DNA of 64,000 bases from Palsa-461 sp036844945 (GTDB lineage: Bacteria; Actinomycetota; Acidimicrobiia; Acidimicrobiales; RAAP-2), in the NCBI GenBank assembly GCA_036844945.1, contig DAIUEV010000006.1, forward strand, positions 19,513-83,512, given 5' to 3'. Below are positions 41,654 through 50,688 of this stretch, piece after piece (within the stretch, counting starts at the first letter, position 1; each line of letters starts with the position of its first letter). Both the position numbers and the translations under genes were made by a program. The notes beneath the pieces were generated by a model that saw nothing but the letters and a program-made list of their open reading frames with translations, was not told where the DNA came from and made no database searches.

Positions 41654-44600
41654 TCCTCTTTCTCACCAACGCCGACACCGAGCTCTTGGGCCTCCGCACG
41701 CTCGCCGAGGGGCTGCCCGAGCGACTGGGGCCGCTGCGCGCCGCCCATCCCGACCGGCTCGGGGCCGAACCGGATCTCGACGGGGTCGACCTCGTGGTCG
41801 TCCGGCTGCTCGGCGGCCGGCGGGCCTGGGAGGCCCCCTTCGACCGGTTGGTGTCGGACTGTGCCGCCCGCGGGGTGCCGTTGCTGGCGTTCGGCGGCGA
41901 GGCGGTGGTCGACCGCGAGCTGGCCGAGGCGTCCACCGCGCCGCTCGAGACGGTGCTCGGCGCGTTCGACTATCTGGTCCAGGGCGGGCCGGCCAACCTC
42001 GAGCAGTTCCTCCGGTTCGTGTCCGACCGGGTGCTCGGCAGCGCGCACGGGTTCGCCCCGCCGGCCATCGTGCCGTCCTGCGGCGTGTTCGGGGCGCGCG
42101 AGCGGGTTCGAGGACGGCCGACCGTGGCGGTCATCTTCTACCGGGCCCATCTCGTCGCCGGGAACACCCGCTTCGTCGATGAGCTCTGCGACGGGCTCGA
42201 GGCGGCCGGGGCCAACGCGGTCGCGCTGTATTCCTATTCGCTGCGCGGCCGCGACGGCGACGAGGAGCACCCGGTCCTCGGGCTGCTCCGGGACGCCGCT
42301 CCCGACGTGGTCATCACCACGGTGCTGGCCGCCGGCGCCATGGCCGCGTCGCTCGAGAGCTGGGACCCGGGGGCGCTGGCCGCGCTCGACGTCCCGGTCG
42401 TCCAAGCGGTGTGCGCCACCACCGACAGGACGACGTGGCGCGACGCACCCCTCGGGCTCTCGCCCGTCGACGTCGCCATGTCGATCGCGATCCCGGAGTT
42501 CGACGGCCGCATCATCTCGGTGCCGTTCTCCTTCAAGGAGGAGGTCGACGACGGCGATGGGCTCGGGACCGCCGTCAGCGCGTATCGGACGGTCGCCGAC
42601 CGGGTGGCGCGGGTCGCCGGGGTGGCGGTGGCGCTCGGACGCCTCCGGGCGATCCCGCCGCCGCAGCGGCGCGTCGCCCTCGTCCTGTCGGCCTATCCCA
42701 CCAAGCGCAGCCGGCTCGGCAACGCGGTCGGGCTCGACACCCCGGCCTCGGTGCTCGCGTTGCTGGGCGCGCTGGCCGACGCCGGCTACACCGTCGCCGA
42801 CCGGCCGGGGACCGGCGACGACCTGATGGCCGAGCTGGCCGACGGCCTCGTCTACGGATCCGACGCGGCGCGGCCCGACCACGCGGTGGGCCGGTTCGAC
42901 GTGGCCCGCTACGAGGCGTGGTTCGGGGGCCTGCCCGCCGAGGCCCGTGACGTGGTCGAGGCCCACTGGGGCCCGGCGCCCGGCACGGTCTCGGTCGACG
43001 GCGACGCCTTCGTCTTCTCGGGGCTCGACCTCGGGCACGTCCTCGTCGCGGTGCAGCCGCCCCGCGGCTTCGGCGAGAACCCGGTCGCCGTCTACCACTC
43101 GCCCGACCTGCCCCCGACCCACCACTACCTCGCCTTCTACCGCTTCTTGGAGGAGGGCTTCGGGGCCCACGCGCTCGTGCACGTGGGAAAGCACGGGACC
43201 CTCGAGTGGCTGCCCGGCAAGGGGGTCGGGCTGTCGTCGGCCTGCTTCCCCGACGCCGCCCTCGGCGACCTCCCCCTCGTTTACCCGTTCGTGGTGAACG
43301 ACCCCGGGGAGGGGACCCAGGCCAAGCGGCGCAGCCACGCGGTGGTGGTCGACCACCTGGTGCCGCCGCTCACCCGGGCCGACACCTACGACGACGTGGC
43401 CCGCCTCGAGGAGCTGCTCGACCGCCACGCCCAGCTGCTCGCGCTCGACCCGGCCAAACTCCCGAAGATCCGCGCCGAGGTGTGGGAGGCCCTGGTCGCC
43501 GCCGAGATCCACCGGGACCTCGGGCTCACCGCCACGCCGGGGGAGGGCGGCATCGACGACCCCGCCTTCGACGACCTCCTGGTCGAGGTGGACGGGTACC
43601 TCTGCGAGCTGAAGGACGCGCAGATCCGCGGCGGGCTGCACGTGCTCGGGCGGGCACCCTGCGGCCTCGAGGAGCTCGAGATGGTGGCGGCCATCACCCG
43701 GCTGCCCCAGGGCACGGTCGGGTCGCTCCGAGAGGAGGCGGCCCGGGCGCTCGGGCTCGGGCCCCTCGAGGGGTTGTCGCGTCGGGACACCGATGCCGTC
43801 GAGGCCCAATGCCTCTCCTGGCTGGCGCGTTGCCAGGAGCATGGATGGGACCGGACCGACGCCCGGGCCGGCGGCGCGCCCGACTCGCCGGTGCTCTCCT
43901 GGGTCTGCGACCGGCTCGCACCGGCGCTCGCCGCCACCACCGGTGAGCTCGACGCGGTGCTCGCCGCGTTGGACGGTCGCTTCGTCCCGCCCGGCCCGAG
44001 CGGCGCCCCGAGCCGCGGGGCGGCCCACGTGCTGCCGACCGGCCGGAACTTCTATGCGCTCGACCCGCGCGCCGTCCCCTCCCGCCTCGCCTGGGACGTG
44101 GGGCGCACGCTGGCCGACCGGCTGCTCGAGCGGCACCTGGCCGAGGAAGGGCGCTACCCGGCCACGGTGGGGCTCGTGGTGTGGGGGACGAGCGCGATGC
44201 GCACCGGCGGTGACGACATCGCCGAGGCGCTCGCCCTCTTGGGGGTCCGGCCGGTGTGGGCCGAGGGGAGCGGCCGGGTCGAGGACCTCGAACTGATCGA
44301 CGGCGCCGAGCTCGGCCGGCCCCGGGTGGACGTGACGCTGCGGGTCTCGGGGTTCTTCCGCGACGCCTTCCCCCACGTGCTCGACCTGCTCGACCGGGCG
44401 GTGCGGCTGGCCGCGGCGGCCGAGGACGGACGACCGAACCCGGTCGCGGACGCGGGCGCCGAGGAGCCCCGCGTCTACGGCCCGCGTCCCGGTGCCTACG
44501 GGTCGGGCATCCTCGCCCTCTTGGAGTCGGGGGAGTGGCGGGACGACGACGACCTCGCCCGGGTCTACGTGGCCTGGGGCGGCTGGTCGTACGGGGCCGG

Positions 44601-45183
44601 CGGGGCCGCCCGTCCGGCCGAGGAGGCGTTCGCCCGCCGGCTCGCCGCGATCGAGGTGGCGGTCAAGAACCAGGACAACCGGGAGCACGACATCTTCGAC
44701 TCCGACGACTACCTCCAGGACCACGGCGGCATGGTGGCGGCGGTCCGGGCGCTGTCGGGCCGGCAGCCCAAGGCCTTCTTCGGCGACTCGGCCAACCCGG
44801 CCCGGCCCCGGGTCCGCTCGCTCGCCGAGGAGGCGGCCCGGGTCGTCCGCACCCGGGTCCTCAACCCGAAGTGGCTCGAGGCCATGGAGCGCCACGGCTA
44901 CAAGGGGGCCTTCGAGATGGCCGCCACCGTCGACTACCTCTTCGGCTACGACGCCACCGCCGGGGTGCTCGAGGACTGGATGTACGAGCGGGTGACCGAG
45001 GCCTACGTCGGGGACGGGGCGCGCCGGAAGTTCTTCGCCGAGTCGAACCCGTGGGCACTACGGGCCATCGCCGAGCGTCTGCTCGAGGCGGTCGAGCGCG
45101 GGCTGTGGCAGCCGAGTCCCGAGTCGCTCTCGACACTGCGCGCCGCGATCTTGGAGGGCGAGGGAATGGAGGAGGAGCGGTGA
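41650..45183 (+). CDS. cobN: CobN cobaltochelatase large subunit
   Basis: The 1177-residue protein is the CobN/BchH-type large chelatase subunit. Visible blocks are PPQRRVALVLSAYPTKRSRLGNAVGLDTPAS, LPPTHHYLAFYRFLEEGFGAHALVHVGKHGTLEWLPGKGVGLS, YPFVVNDPGEGTQAKRRSHAVVVDHLVPPL and NQDNREHDIFDSDDYLQDHGGMVAA. It binds hydrogenobyrinate a,c-diamide and cobalt in the late-insertion route. The partner ATPase is the overlapping ChlI/D gene. No stop or frameshift is seen over its full length. Confidence 0.96.
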   Translation: MILFLTNADTELLGLRTLAEGLPERLGPLRAAHPDRLGAEPDLDGVDLVVVRLLGGRRAWEAPFDRLVSDCAARGVPLLAFGGEAVVDRELAEASTAPLETVLGAFDYLVQGGPANLEQFLRFVSDRVLGSAHGFAPPAIVPSCGVFGARERVRGRPTVAVIFYRAHLVAGNTRFVDELCDGLEAAGANAVALYSYSLRGRDGDEEHPVLGLLRDAAPDVVITTVLAAGAMAASLESWDPGALAALDVPVVQAVCATTDRTTWRDAPLGLSPVDVAMSIAIPEFDGRIISVPFSFKEEVDDGDGLGTAVSAYRTVADRVARVAGVAVALGRLRAIPPPQRRVALVLSAYPTKRSRLGNAVGLDTPASVLALLGALADAGYTVADRPGTGDDLMAELADGLVYGSDAARPDHAVGRFDVARYEAWFGGLPAEARDVVEAHWGPAPGTVSVDGDAFVFSGLDLGHVLVAVQPPRGFGENPVAVYHSPDLPPTHHYLAFYRFLEEGFGAHALVHVGKHGTLEWLPGKGVGLSSACFPDAALGDLPLVYPFVVNDPGEGTQAKRRSHAVVVDHLVPPLTRADTYDDVARLEELLDRHAQLLALDPAKLPKIRAEVWEALVAAEIHRDLGLTATPGEGGIDDPAFDDLLVEVDGYLCELKDAQIRGGLHVLGRAPCGLEELEMVAAITRLPQGTVGSLREEAARALGLGPLEGLSRRDTDAVEAQCLSWLARCQEHGWDRTDARAGGAPDSPVLSWVCDRLAPALAATTGELDAVLAALDGRFVPPGPSGAPSRGAAHVLPTGRNFYALDPRAVPSRLAWDVGRTLADRLLERHLAEEGRYPATVGLVVWGTSAMRTGGDDIAEALALLGVRPVWAEGSGRVEDLELIDGAELGRPRVDVTLRVSGFFRDAFPHVLDLLDRAVRLAAAAEDGRPNPVADAGAEEPRVYGPRPGAYGSGILALLESGEWRDDDDLARVYVAWGGWSYGAGGAARPAEEAFARRLAAIEVAVKNQDNREHDIFDSDDYLQDHGGMVAAVRALSGRQPKAFFGDSANPARPRVRSLAEEAARVVRTRVLNPKWLEAMERHGYKGAFEMAATVDYLFGYDATAGVLEDWMYERVTEAYVGDGARRKFFAESNPWALRAIAERLLEAVERGLWQPSPESLSTLRAAILEGEGMEEER

Positions 45184-47084
45184 CCGGACCGCCGGTGGGC
45201 CCGATGCCCGTGTACCCGATGTCGGCACTGGTGGGGCTCGACGATCTGGTGACCGCACTCGTGCTGGCGGCGATCGACCCGGCGTTGGGCGGGGTGCTCG
45301 TCCGGGGCGACAAGGGGTCGGCCAAGACGACCGCCGCGCGCGCCCTCGCCTCGCTCCTGCCCGAGGGTGCGCCGTTCGTCGAGGTGCCGCTCGGGGCAAG
45401 CGAGGACCGGGTGGTCGGCTCGGTCGACGTGGCCGCGATCCTCGCCGAGGGCGAGCACCGCTTCGCGCCCGGTCTCCTCGCCGCCGCCCACGGCGGGGTC
45501 CTCTACGTCGACGAGGTGAACCTTCTCGCCGACCACCTGGTTGACGTGCTCCTCGACGCGGCGGCGACCGGGGTCAACCGGGTCGAGCGTGAGGGGGTGT
45601 CGCACACCCATCCCAGCCGGTTCGTGCTGGTGGGGTCCATGAACCCCGAGGAGGGCGAGCTGCGGCCCCAGCTGCTCGACCGTTTCGGCTTGTCCGTGCG
45701 GGTCCGCACGCCGGTCGACCCCGACGCCCGGGCCGAGGCGGTCCGACGCCGGCTGGCCTTCGACGCCGCCCCGGCCGCCTTCGTGGCGTCCTGGCGCGAC
45801 GCCGAGGAGGGCCTCGCCGCCCGCGTGCGCGCGGCGCGGCCGGTTCCGCTCGCCACCGGCCTCGAGCGCGCGGTTGCCGAGCTGTGCGTCGCCGCCGGCG
45901 CGGAGGGGCTGCGGGCCGACCTGGTCATCTGCCGGGCCGCCGCCGCCCTCGGTGGCTGGCGCGGTCTCGAGCGGGCCGGGCCCGATGAGGTGATGACGGT
46001 CGCGCCGCTCGCGCTCGGCCACCGCCGCCGCACGCCCTTTGGACCGACACCGATGGACGGCGACGAGCTCGAGCGGATGGTCGCCAACGCGATGGGCGGG
46101 GTCCCGTCATCCCCGCCGGTCGACCGGCCGGGCGGTCGGCCGGACGCGGGCGAGGACGCGGGACCCGATTCGGCCACGTCCGAGGGCCCCGGGACAGGGG
46201 CCGGGTCGCCGGGCCCGGCTCCGCCCGAGCCACGGCAATCCGAGCCGCCTTCTTCCGATCCGCCCCGGGTCGACGGGCTGCTCGAGCCGCGGCGCACCGG
46301 GGCGACCGGGCGAGGGCGCCGTCGCGCCCCCGCCGTGTCGACCGAAGGACGCGGCCGACGGGTCGGGACCGAGGGATGGAGCGCCGGACAGCCCGGCGCG
46401 CTGGCGTCGGGCGCGACGGTGCTTGCCGCCACCGTCCGCACGTCCGGGGCCCGCCCGCTCGCGGTCGCGACGCAGGACCTGCGGATCGGCCGGCATGAGG
46501 AGCGCGGCGAGCGGGTGGTGGTGCTGGCCGTGGACGCCTCGGGGTCGATGGGGGCGGCCGGACGGGTCGCGGCCGCTCGGGCGGCGGTGGTCACGCTGGT
46601 GGCCGACGCCTACCAGCGCCGTGACCGCGTCGCGGTGATCGCCTACCGCGACCGCGAGGCCCGGGTCGTCCTCCGGCCCACGTCGAGCACTGAGGTGGCG
46701 ATGGCCCGGCTGGCCGAGCTGGAGACCGGAGGCCGGACCCCGCTCGCCGCCGGGGTCGATGCAGCAAGGGTGCTCGCGGCCGAGGAGCGGCGCCGGGGCG
46801 CCAGCCCGCTCGTGGTCGTCGTGACCGACGGCCGGGCGACGTGGGCCGAGGACTGCGACCCGGTGGAGGCGGCGCTCACCGCAGGCCGGGCCTGCCGAGC
46901 CCTCGGCCTGGACGCCCTGGTGGTCGACTGCGAGTCGGCCCGGCGGCCGCTCGGGGTGGCCAGCGCCCTCGCCGAGGCGATGGGGGCGCGCTGTGTCGCG
47001 CTCGGCCCGCTCGGCGACGGGAACGCCGGGCTCCTGGCCGACACGATCACCGCATCGATGCGGGACGGCCCCAGCCCTCGGTAA
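45180..47084 (+). CDS. ChlI/ChlD-like fused chelatase ATPase and VWA subunit
   Basis: The 634-residue protein starts with an AAA+ domain: Walker A GDKGSAKT (43-50), Walker B VLYVDEVNLL (D111, E112) and GSMNPEEGELRPQLLDRFGL. A Pro/Gly-rich linker (about 320-410) leads to a C-terminal VWA domain with the MIDAS motif DASGSMG. It combines the roles of the BchI and BchD subunits and most likely powers CobN, whose stop it overlaps by 4 nt. It is the last gene of the riboswitch-led operon. Confidence 0.93.
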   Translation: MTGPPVGPMPVYPMSALVGLDDLVTALVLAAIDPALGGVLVRGDKGSAKTTAARALASLLPEGAPFVEVPLGASEDRVVGSVDVAAILAEGEHRFAPGLLAAAHGGVLYVDEVNLLADHLVDVLLDAAATGVNRVEREGVSHTHPSRFVLVGSMNPEEGELRPQLLDRFGLSVRVRTPVDPDARAEAVRRRLAFDAAPAAFVASWRDAEEGLAARVRAARPVPLATGLERAVAELCVAAGAEGLRADLVICRAAAALGGWRGLERAGPDEVMTVAPLALGHRRRTPFGPTPMDGDELERMVANAMGGVPSSPPVDRPGGRPDAGEDAGPDSATSEGPGTGAGSPGPAPPEPRQSEPPSSDPPRVDGLLEPRRTGATGRGRRRAPAVSTEGRGRRVGTEGWSAGQPGALASGATVLAATVRTSGARPLAVATQDLRIGRHEERGERVVVLAVDASGSMGAAGRVAAARAAVVTLVADAYQRRDRVAVIAYRDREARVVLRPTSSTEVAMARLAELETGGRTPLAAGVDAARVLAAEERRRGASPLVVVVTDGRATWAEDCDPVEAALTAGRACRALGLDALVVDCESARRPLGVASALAEAMGARCVALGPLGDGNAGLLADTITASMRDGPSPR

Positions 47085-47523
47085 GCCCGCGGCATCGGGG
47101 CCCAAGCCCAGGCGGCGGTTGCGGCTGGCCACGCGGGGGTGGACCCGGTCGCCCGCCGCTGGCGCCACACGGGTCGGCGAGCCGCAAGGCCAGCCCCACC
47201 ATCAGGTCGTCCGCGGTCCTGGGCATCCTCGCCACGGGTCCCCTGGAGGTCCCCGTGGCGCCTGGCCGCCCGAGTCGGGTCCTCGCTCTCCCGCCCCGGC
47301 ACTTCCTCCAGGACCATGGTGCGAGGTGGCCGCCGTGCCCATCGCTGCCCGCCTGGATCTTGGACGGCCTCGGGCTGACGCCCCGCCCTGGGTCGAGCGT
47401 TCTCCCTGTTCAGAAGGGTGAGTCGGGGATGGCAGGGCTCGGGCGATGACCGGCTGGTCCCGAGCCCTCCTGGTGGGACGCGAGGTGGACGGCCAAGGGA
47501 TGTGCGGGTGAGACAACTGCAGG
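47085..47523. other. 439-bp gap with no recognisable gene
   Basis: No reading frame here looks like a protein I know. Short ORFs exist on both strands but are Pro/Arg/Gly-rich shadow-like translations. One minus-strand stretch (from 47235, MARMPRTADDLMVGLALRLADPCG) looks more protein-like, but the frame soon degrades. It may be a decayed gene. A strong hairpin lies near its right end. Confidence 0.5.
47434..47468. terminator. 10-bp perfect inverted repeat, possible terminator
   Basis: AGGGCTCGGG (47434-47443) pairs perfectly with CCCGAGCCCT (47459-47468) around a 15-nt loop. No T tract follows on either side, so it is not a classical rho-independent terminator. It separates the cobalamin operon from the glycosyltransferase genes. 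Confidence 0.4.
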
Positions 47524-48723
47524 GTGACCACAGCCCTCGCCCGTACCGGCCCTCGGCCGGTGGCCGGCGGGCGACCACGAGTGGCCATCGTGCACGACTA
47601 CCTCACCCAGATGGGAGGGGCCGAGCGAGTGGTCCTGGCCATGTTGAGGGCCTTCCCGGACGCTCCCCTGTACACGTCGGTCTATCGCCCGGCGCGGACC
47701 TATCCCGAGATCCAGCGGGCCGATGTGCGCACGATCGGCTGGCTCGACTCGATCGACCTCCTCCAGCGGTGCCATTGGCTCGGCTTCCCTGCCTATGGGC
47801 CGGCCTTCCGCCACCTCGACGTCGACGCTGACGTCGTGTTGTGCAGTTCGAGCGGGTGGGCCCATCACGTCACGACGACCGGTCGCAAGGTGGTCTACTG
47901 CCACACCCCGAGCCGATGGCTGCACCGCTCCAAGACGCTGTTCCCGCCGGCCGGCGCGACCAATCGGAGGGTGGTCAAGCTGCTGCGGCCGCTCGCCTCC
48001 CCGTTCGCCCGACGCGACGTTTCGCTGGCCCGGACGGCGGACCTCTATCTGGCCAACTCCACGGTAGTGCGCGACCGAATCACCCAGTTCTACGGCCTGC
48101 CGGCCATGATCGTGCCGCCGCCCCCGGGACTCTTTGGCTCCGGTCCGTCGGTCCCCGTCGACCTGCCGCCCGGTTTCGTGCTGGCCGTGAGTCGCCTCGT
48201 CTCGTACAAGAACGTGGACGCGATCGTGGGTGCCGCGGCGGCCTCGGGGCGGCGCGTGGTGGTCGTCGGAGAGGGCCCTGACCGTCGTCGGCTGGAACGC
48301 CAGGGGGCCGGAGAGGCGGTCTTCCTCGGGAACGTGAGCGACGGGCAGCTCCTGTGGCTCTACCAGAACGCGAGTTGTCTTGTCACCGCCTCCTACGAGG
48401 ACTTCGGCCTGGTACCGCTCGAGGCAAACGCGTTCGGTCTGCCGGTGTTGGCGCTGCGCTGGGGTGGTTTCCTCGACACGATCGTCGAAGGCGAGACCGG
48501 CCTGTTCTTCGACGAACCGACGCCCGGAGCGATCGCACGCGGGCTCGAGGAAATGGAGCGGCGCCATTGGGACACCGGTCGCATCCGAGCACACGCTGAA
48601 CGGTTCTCCGAGGAGACCTTCGTCGCCCGGCTCCGGGCGATTGTCGACTCGCTCAGCCCGGCCGAGGAACCCTCGGTTGGGTTGGAGGTCGATCGCCGCG
48701 TCGAGATGTGGGCTCGGCAATGA
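47524..48723 (+). CDS. GT4-like glycosyltransferase
   Basis: The 399-residue GT-B enzyme has an N-terminal VAIVHDYLTQMGGAERVVLAMLRAFPDAPLYT acceptor domain. The C-terminal donor domain carries VLAVSRLVSYKNVDAIVGAA, VVGEGPDRRRLE and the E-x7-E motif in SYEDFGLVPLEANAFGLPVLA. The donor sugar is unknown. It starts a three-gene glycosyltransferase run and overlaps the next gene by 4 nt (ATGA), so extracellular polysaccharide or glycolipid assembly is likely. Confidence 0.88.
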   Translation: MTTALARTGPRPVAGGRPRVAIVHDYLTQMGGAERVVLAMLRAFPDAPLYTSVYRPARTYPEIQRADVRTIGWLDSIDLLQRCHWLGFPAYGPAFRHLDVDADVVLCSSSGWAHHVTTTGRKVVYCHTPSRWLHRSKTLFPPAGATNRRVVKLLRPLASPFARRDVSLARTADLYLANSTVVRDRITQFYGLPAMIVPPPPGLFGSGPSVPVDLPPGFVLAVSRLVSYKNVDAIVGAAAASGRRVVVVGEGPDRRRLERQGAGEAVFLGNVSDGQLLWLYQNASCLVTASYEDFGLVPLEANAFGLPVLALRWGGFLDTIVEGETGLFFDEPTPGAIARGLEEMERRHWDTGRIRAHAERFSEETFVARLRAIVDSLSPAEEPSVGLEVDRRVEMWARQ

Positions 48724-49658
48724 GCACGTTGTTCGTGGCGGGCACCGGCGGTCACCTCGAGGAGCTGTGGCTTCTGCGACCCCGCCTCGTGGAGGACTCC
48801 GAGGCGGTCGCCTGGGTGGTCGTGGACACCCCCCAGAGCCGGTCGCTCCTGGCCGGCGAGGACCAGGTCTTCATCCCCCGGTCGCGACCCCGTGACCCCC
48901 GAATGACCCTGGCCATCTTGGCCCGGGCCTTGGGCATCCTCCGGCGCCGTCGTCCGAACCAGGTCGTCACCGCGGGCTCCCTCCCGGCGGTCCCCTTCAT
49001 CGTGACCGCGCGGGCCATGGGAATTCCCTGTCACTTCATCGAGAGCGCGGCGCGGGTGCATGCTCCGTCGTTGTCGGCACGGATCGTGCAGGCGGTGCCC
49101 GGTGTCCACCGCTATTGCCAGTACGACTGGGGTCGGCACAACTGGTCCTACCGCGGCTCGGTGTTCGACGGATTCGCCCCGTCGATGCTGCCCGGCGGCG
49201 AGGTGCGCCGGATCGTGGTCACCGTCGGCTTGAACGGTTACGGCTTCGGCCGGTTGCTCGACGCCGTGAAGCGGGTCGCCCCGGAGGGGGCCGAGATCGT
49301 GTGGCAGACCGGGTCGACCGACGTCTCCCACCACGACATCGCGGCAGTCTCGACGATGCCGACCGAGGACCTCTTTCAGGCCATGAAGCGCGCCGACGTC
49401 GTGGTCGCCCATGCCGGGGCCGGCTCGGCGATCATGGCAATGCAGGCCGGAAAATGCCCGATCCTGGTTCCGCGCGAGCGCGCCCACCACGAGCACATCG
49501 ACGATCACCAGCACGAGATCGCCGCGACGCTCGCCCGGGCCGGGCTCGCCCTGACCTGCGACCCGCCCGGACTTGACGGTGACCTGCTGGCCGAGGCGGC
49601 CCGCCGCCGGGTCGTAAAGAACGAGCACGCGACGCCGTTCGAGCTGAGCACCAACTGA
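48720..49658 (+). CDS. Alg14-Alg13-type (PssD/PssE-like) fused glycosyltransferase
   Basis: The 312-residue protein begins with the Alg14-type glycine motif GTGGHLEELWLL, contains PNQVVTAGSLPAVPFIVTARAMGIPCHFIES, and ends with an Alg13-type donor site VVAHAGAGSAIMAMQAGKCPILVPRERAHHEHIDDHQHEIA. In many bacteria these two halves are separate PssD and PssE proteins that act at the membrane in exopolysaccharide assembly; here they are one chain. The ATG at 48720 overlaps the previous stop. Confidence 0.85.
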   Translation: MSTLFVAGTGGHLEELWLLRPRLVEDSEAVAWVVVDTPQSRSLLAGEDQVFIPRSRPRDPRMTLAILARALGILRRRRPNQVVTAGSLPAVPFIVTARAMGIPCHFIESAARVHAPSLSARIVQAVPGVHRYCQYDWGRHNWSYRGSVFDGFAPSMLPGGEVRRIVVTVGLNGYGFGRLLDAVKRVAPEGAEIVWQTGSTDVSHHDIAAVSTMPTEDLFQAMKRADVVVAHAGAGSAIMAMQAGKCPILVPRERAHHEHIDDHQHEIAATLARAGLALTCDPPGLDGDLLAEAARRRVVKNEHATPFELSTN

Positions 49659-49659
49659 C

Positions 49660-50673
49660 ATGGTCGGCGTCCTCGACCCGCGGGCGCGCGTCGCATCGAA
49701 GCAGCGCGACCTGGTCTTCGTCGCGTGGGGCGCGGTGGCCGGACGATCCGAGGAGATCGCCGCGGCGCTCGGCGGGGAGGCCCGGTGCTTCTTCCCCCAG
49801 GGGACACGGGTGCGGCCGCCGGTCGTGCTCCGATGGGTCCTGTCGGCGGTCGGCACCGCCTGGTACCTGCTGACCCGGCGGCCCCGAGCCGTCATCGTGA
49901 CCAACCCTCCGATCTTCGCCCCGCTCGTCGTCCTTGCCTGCGCCCGTCTGATCGGCGCCCGCGTCCTGATGGACAGCCACCCGGGCGGGTTCGGCGTCCA
50001 GGGCGACCGGGTCGCCGGGCGGGTCCAGCCGATCCACCGGTGGCTGATGCCACGGGTCGACCTCGTGCTCGTCACCGAGGAGGGCTGGTCCGAGACCGTC
50101 GAGGCGCGGGGAGGACGGGCCGCGATCGTGCACGAGGCCCCCGCCGGCTGGGTGCTGACCCCGCCGTCGCGCCACGAGCGCCTCCGTGTCCTCGTCATCG
50201 GCCGCTTCGGGGGCGACGAGCCGGTGGCACAGGTCCTGGAGGCCGCCGGCGCGCTCCCGGACTGCGACTTCGCGCTCACCGGGGACCCGTCGCAGCTGCG
50301 CGACGGGCTCCGCGACGCCGCGCCGGGCAACGTCGAGTTCGTGGGGTTCCTGGGACCCGACGCCTACCGGGCGGCCGTCGTCGACTGCGATGCCGTGCTC
50401 ACCCTCACCACCGAGCCCAGCTCGGTCATGCGGGCCGCCTACGAGGCGGTCTATGCCGGTCGCCCGGTGGTGGTCAGCGACTGGCCGGCCGGCCGCGAGC
50501 TCTTCCCCTTCGGGATCCACACGGCCAACGAGGGGCCGGCGATCGCCAGGGCGATCGCCACCCTCGACGCCGACTACGACACCTACGCCGCCGGGGTCGC
50601 CGATGCGCGCCGGCTCCAGCAAGAGCGCTGGGACACTCAGCTGGCCGTCCTGGTCACCGCCGTCGGCGGCTGA
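49660..50673 (+). CDS. Glycosyltransferase (GT-B type)
   Basis: The 337-residue protein has an N-terminal domain with RPRAVIVTNPPIFAPLVVLACARLIGARVLMDSHPGGFG. The C-terminal GT-B domain has VIGRFGGDEPVAQVLEAA, VEFVGFLGPDAYRAAVVDCDAVLTLTTEPSSVMRAAYEAVYAGRPVVVSDWP. It begins 1 nt after the previous stop, so it belongs to the same operon. Donor and acceptor are unknown. Confidence 0.82.
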   Translation: MVGVLDPRARVASKQRDLVFVAWGAVAGRSEEIAAALGGEARCFFPQGTRVRPPVVLRWVLSAVGTAWYLLTRRPRAVIVTNPPIFAPLVVLACARLIGARVLMDSHPGGFGVQGDRVAGRVQPIHRWLMPRVDLVLVTEEGWSETVEARGGRAAIVHEAPAGWVLTPPSRHERLRVLVIGRFGGDEPVAQVLEAAGALPDCDFALTGDPSQLRDGLRDAAPGNVEFVGFLGPDAYRAAVVDCDAVLTLTTEPSSVMRAAYEAVYAGRPVVVSDWPAGRELFPFGIHTANEGPAIARAIATLDADYDTYAAGVADARRLQQERWDTQLAVLVTAVGG

Positions 50674-50688
50674 CCGCTGCGGGGCTCG

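Noticed and set aside
41440..44895. 1151-codon open frame antisense to cobN
   Set aside because: It is a composition shadow of high-GC coding sequence: low-complexity Arg/Pro/Gly/His-rich translation with no domain, opposite a clear CobN.
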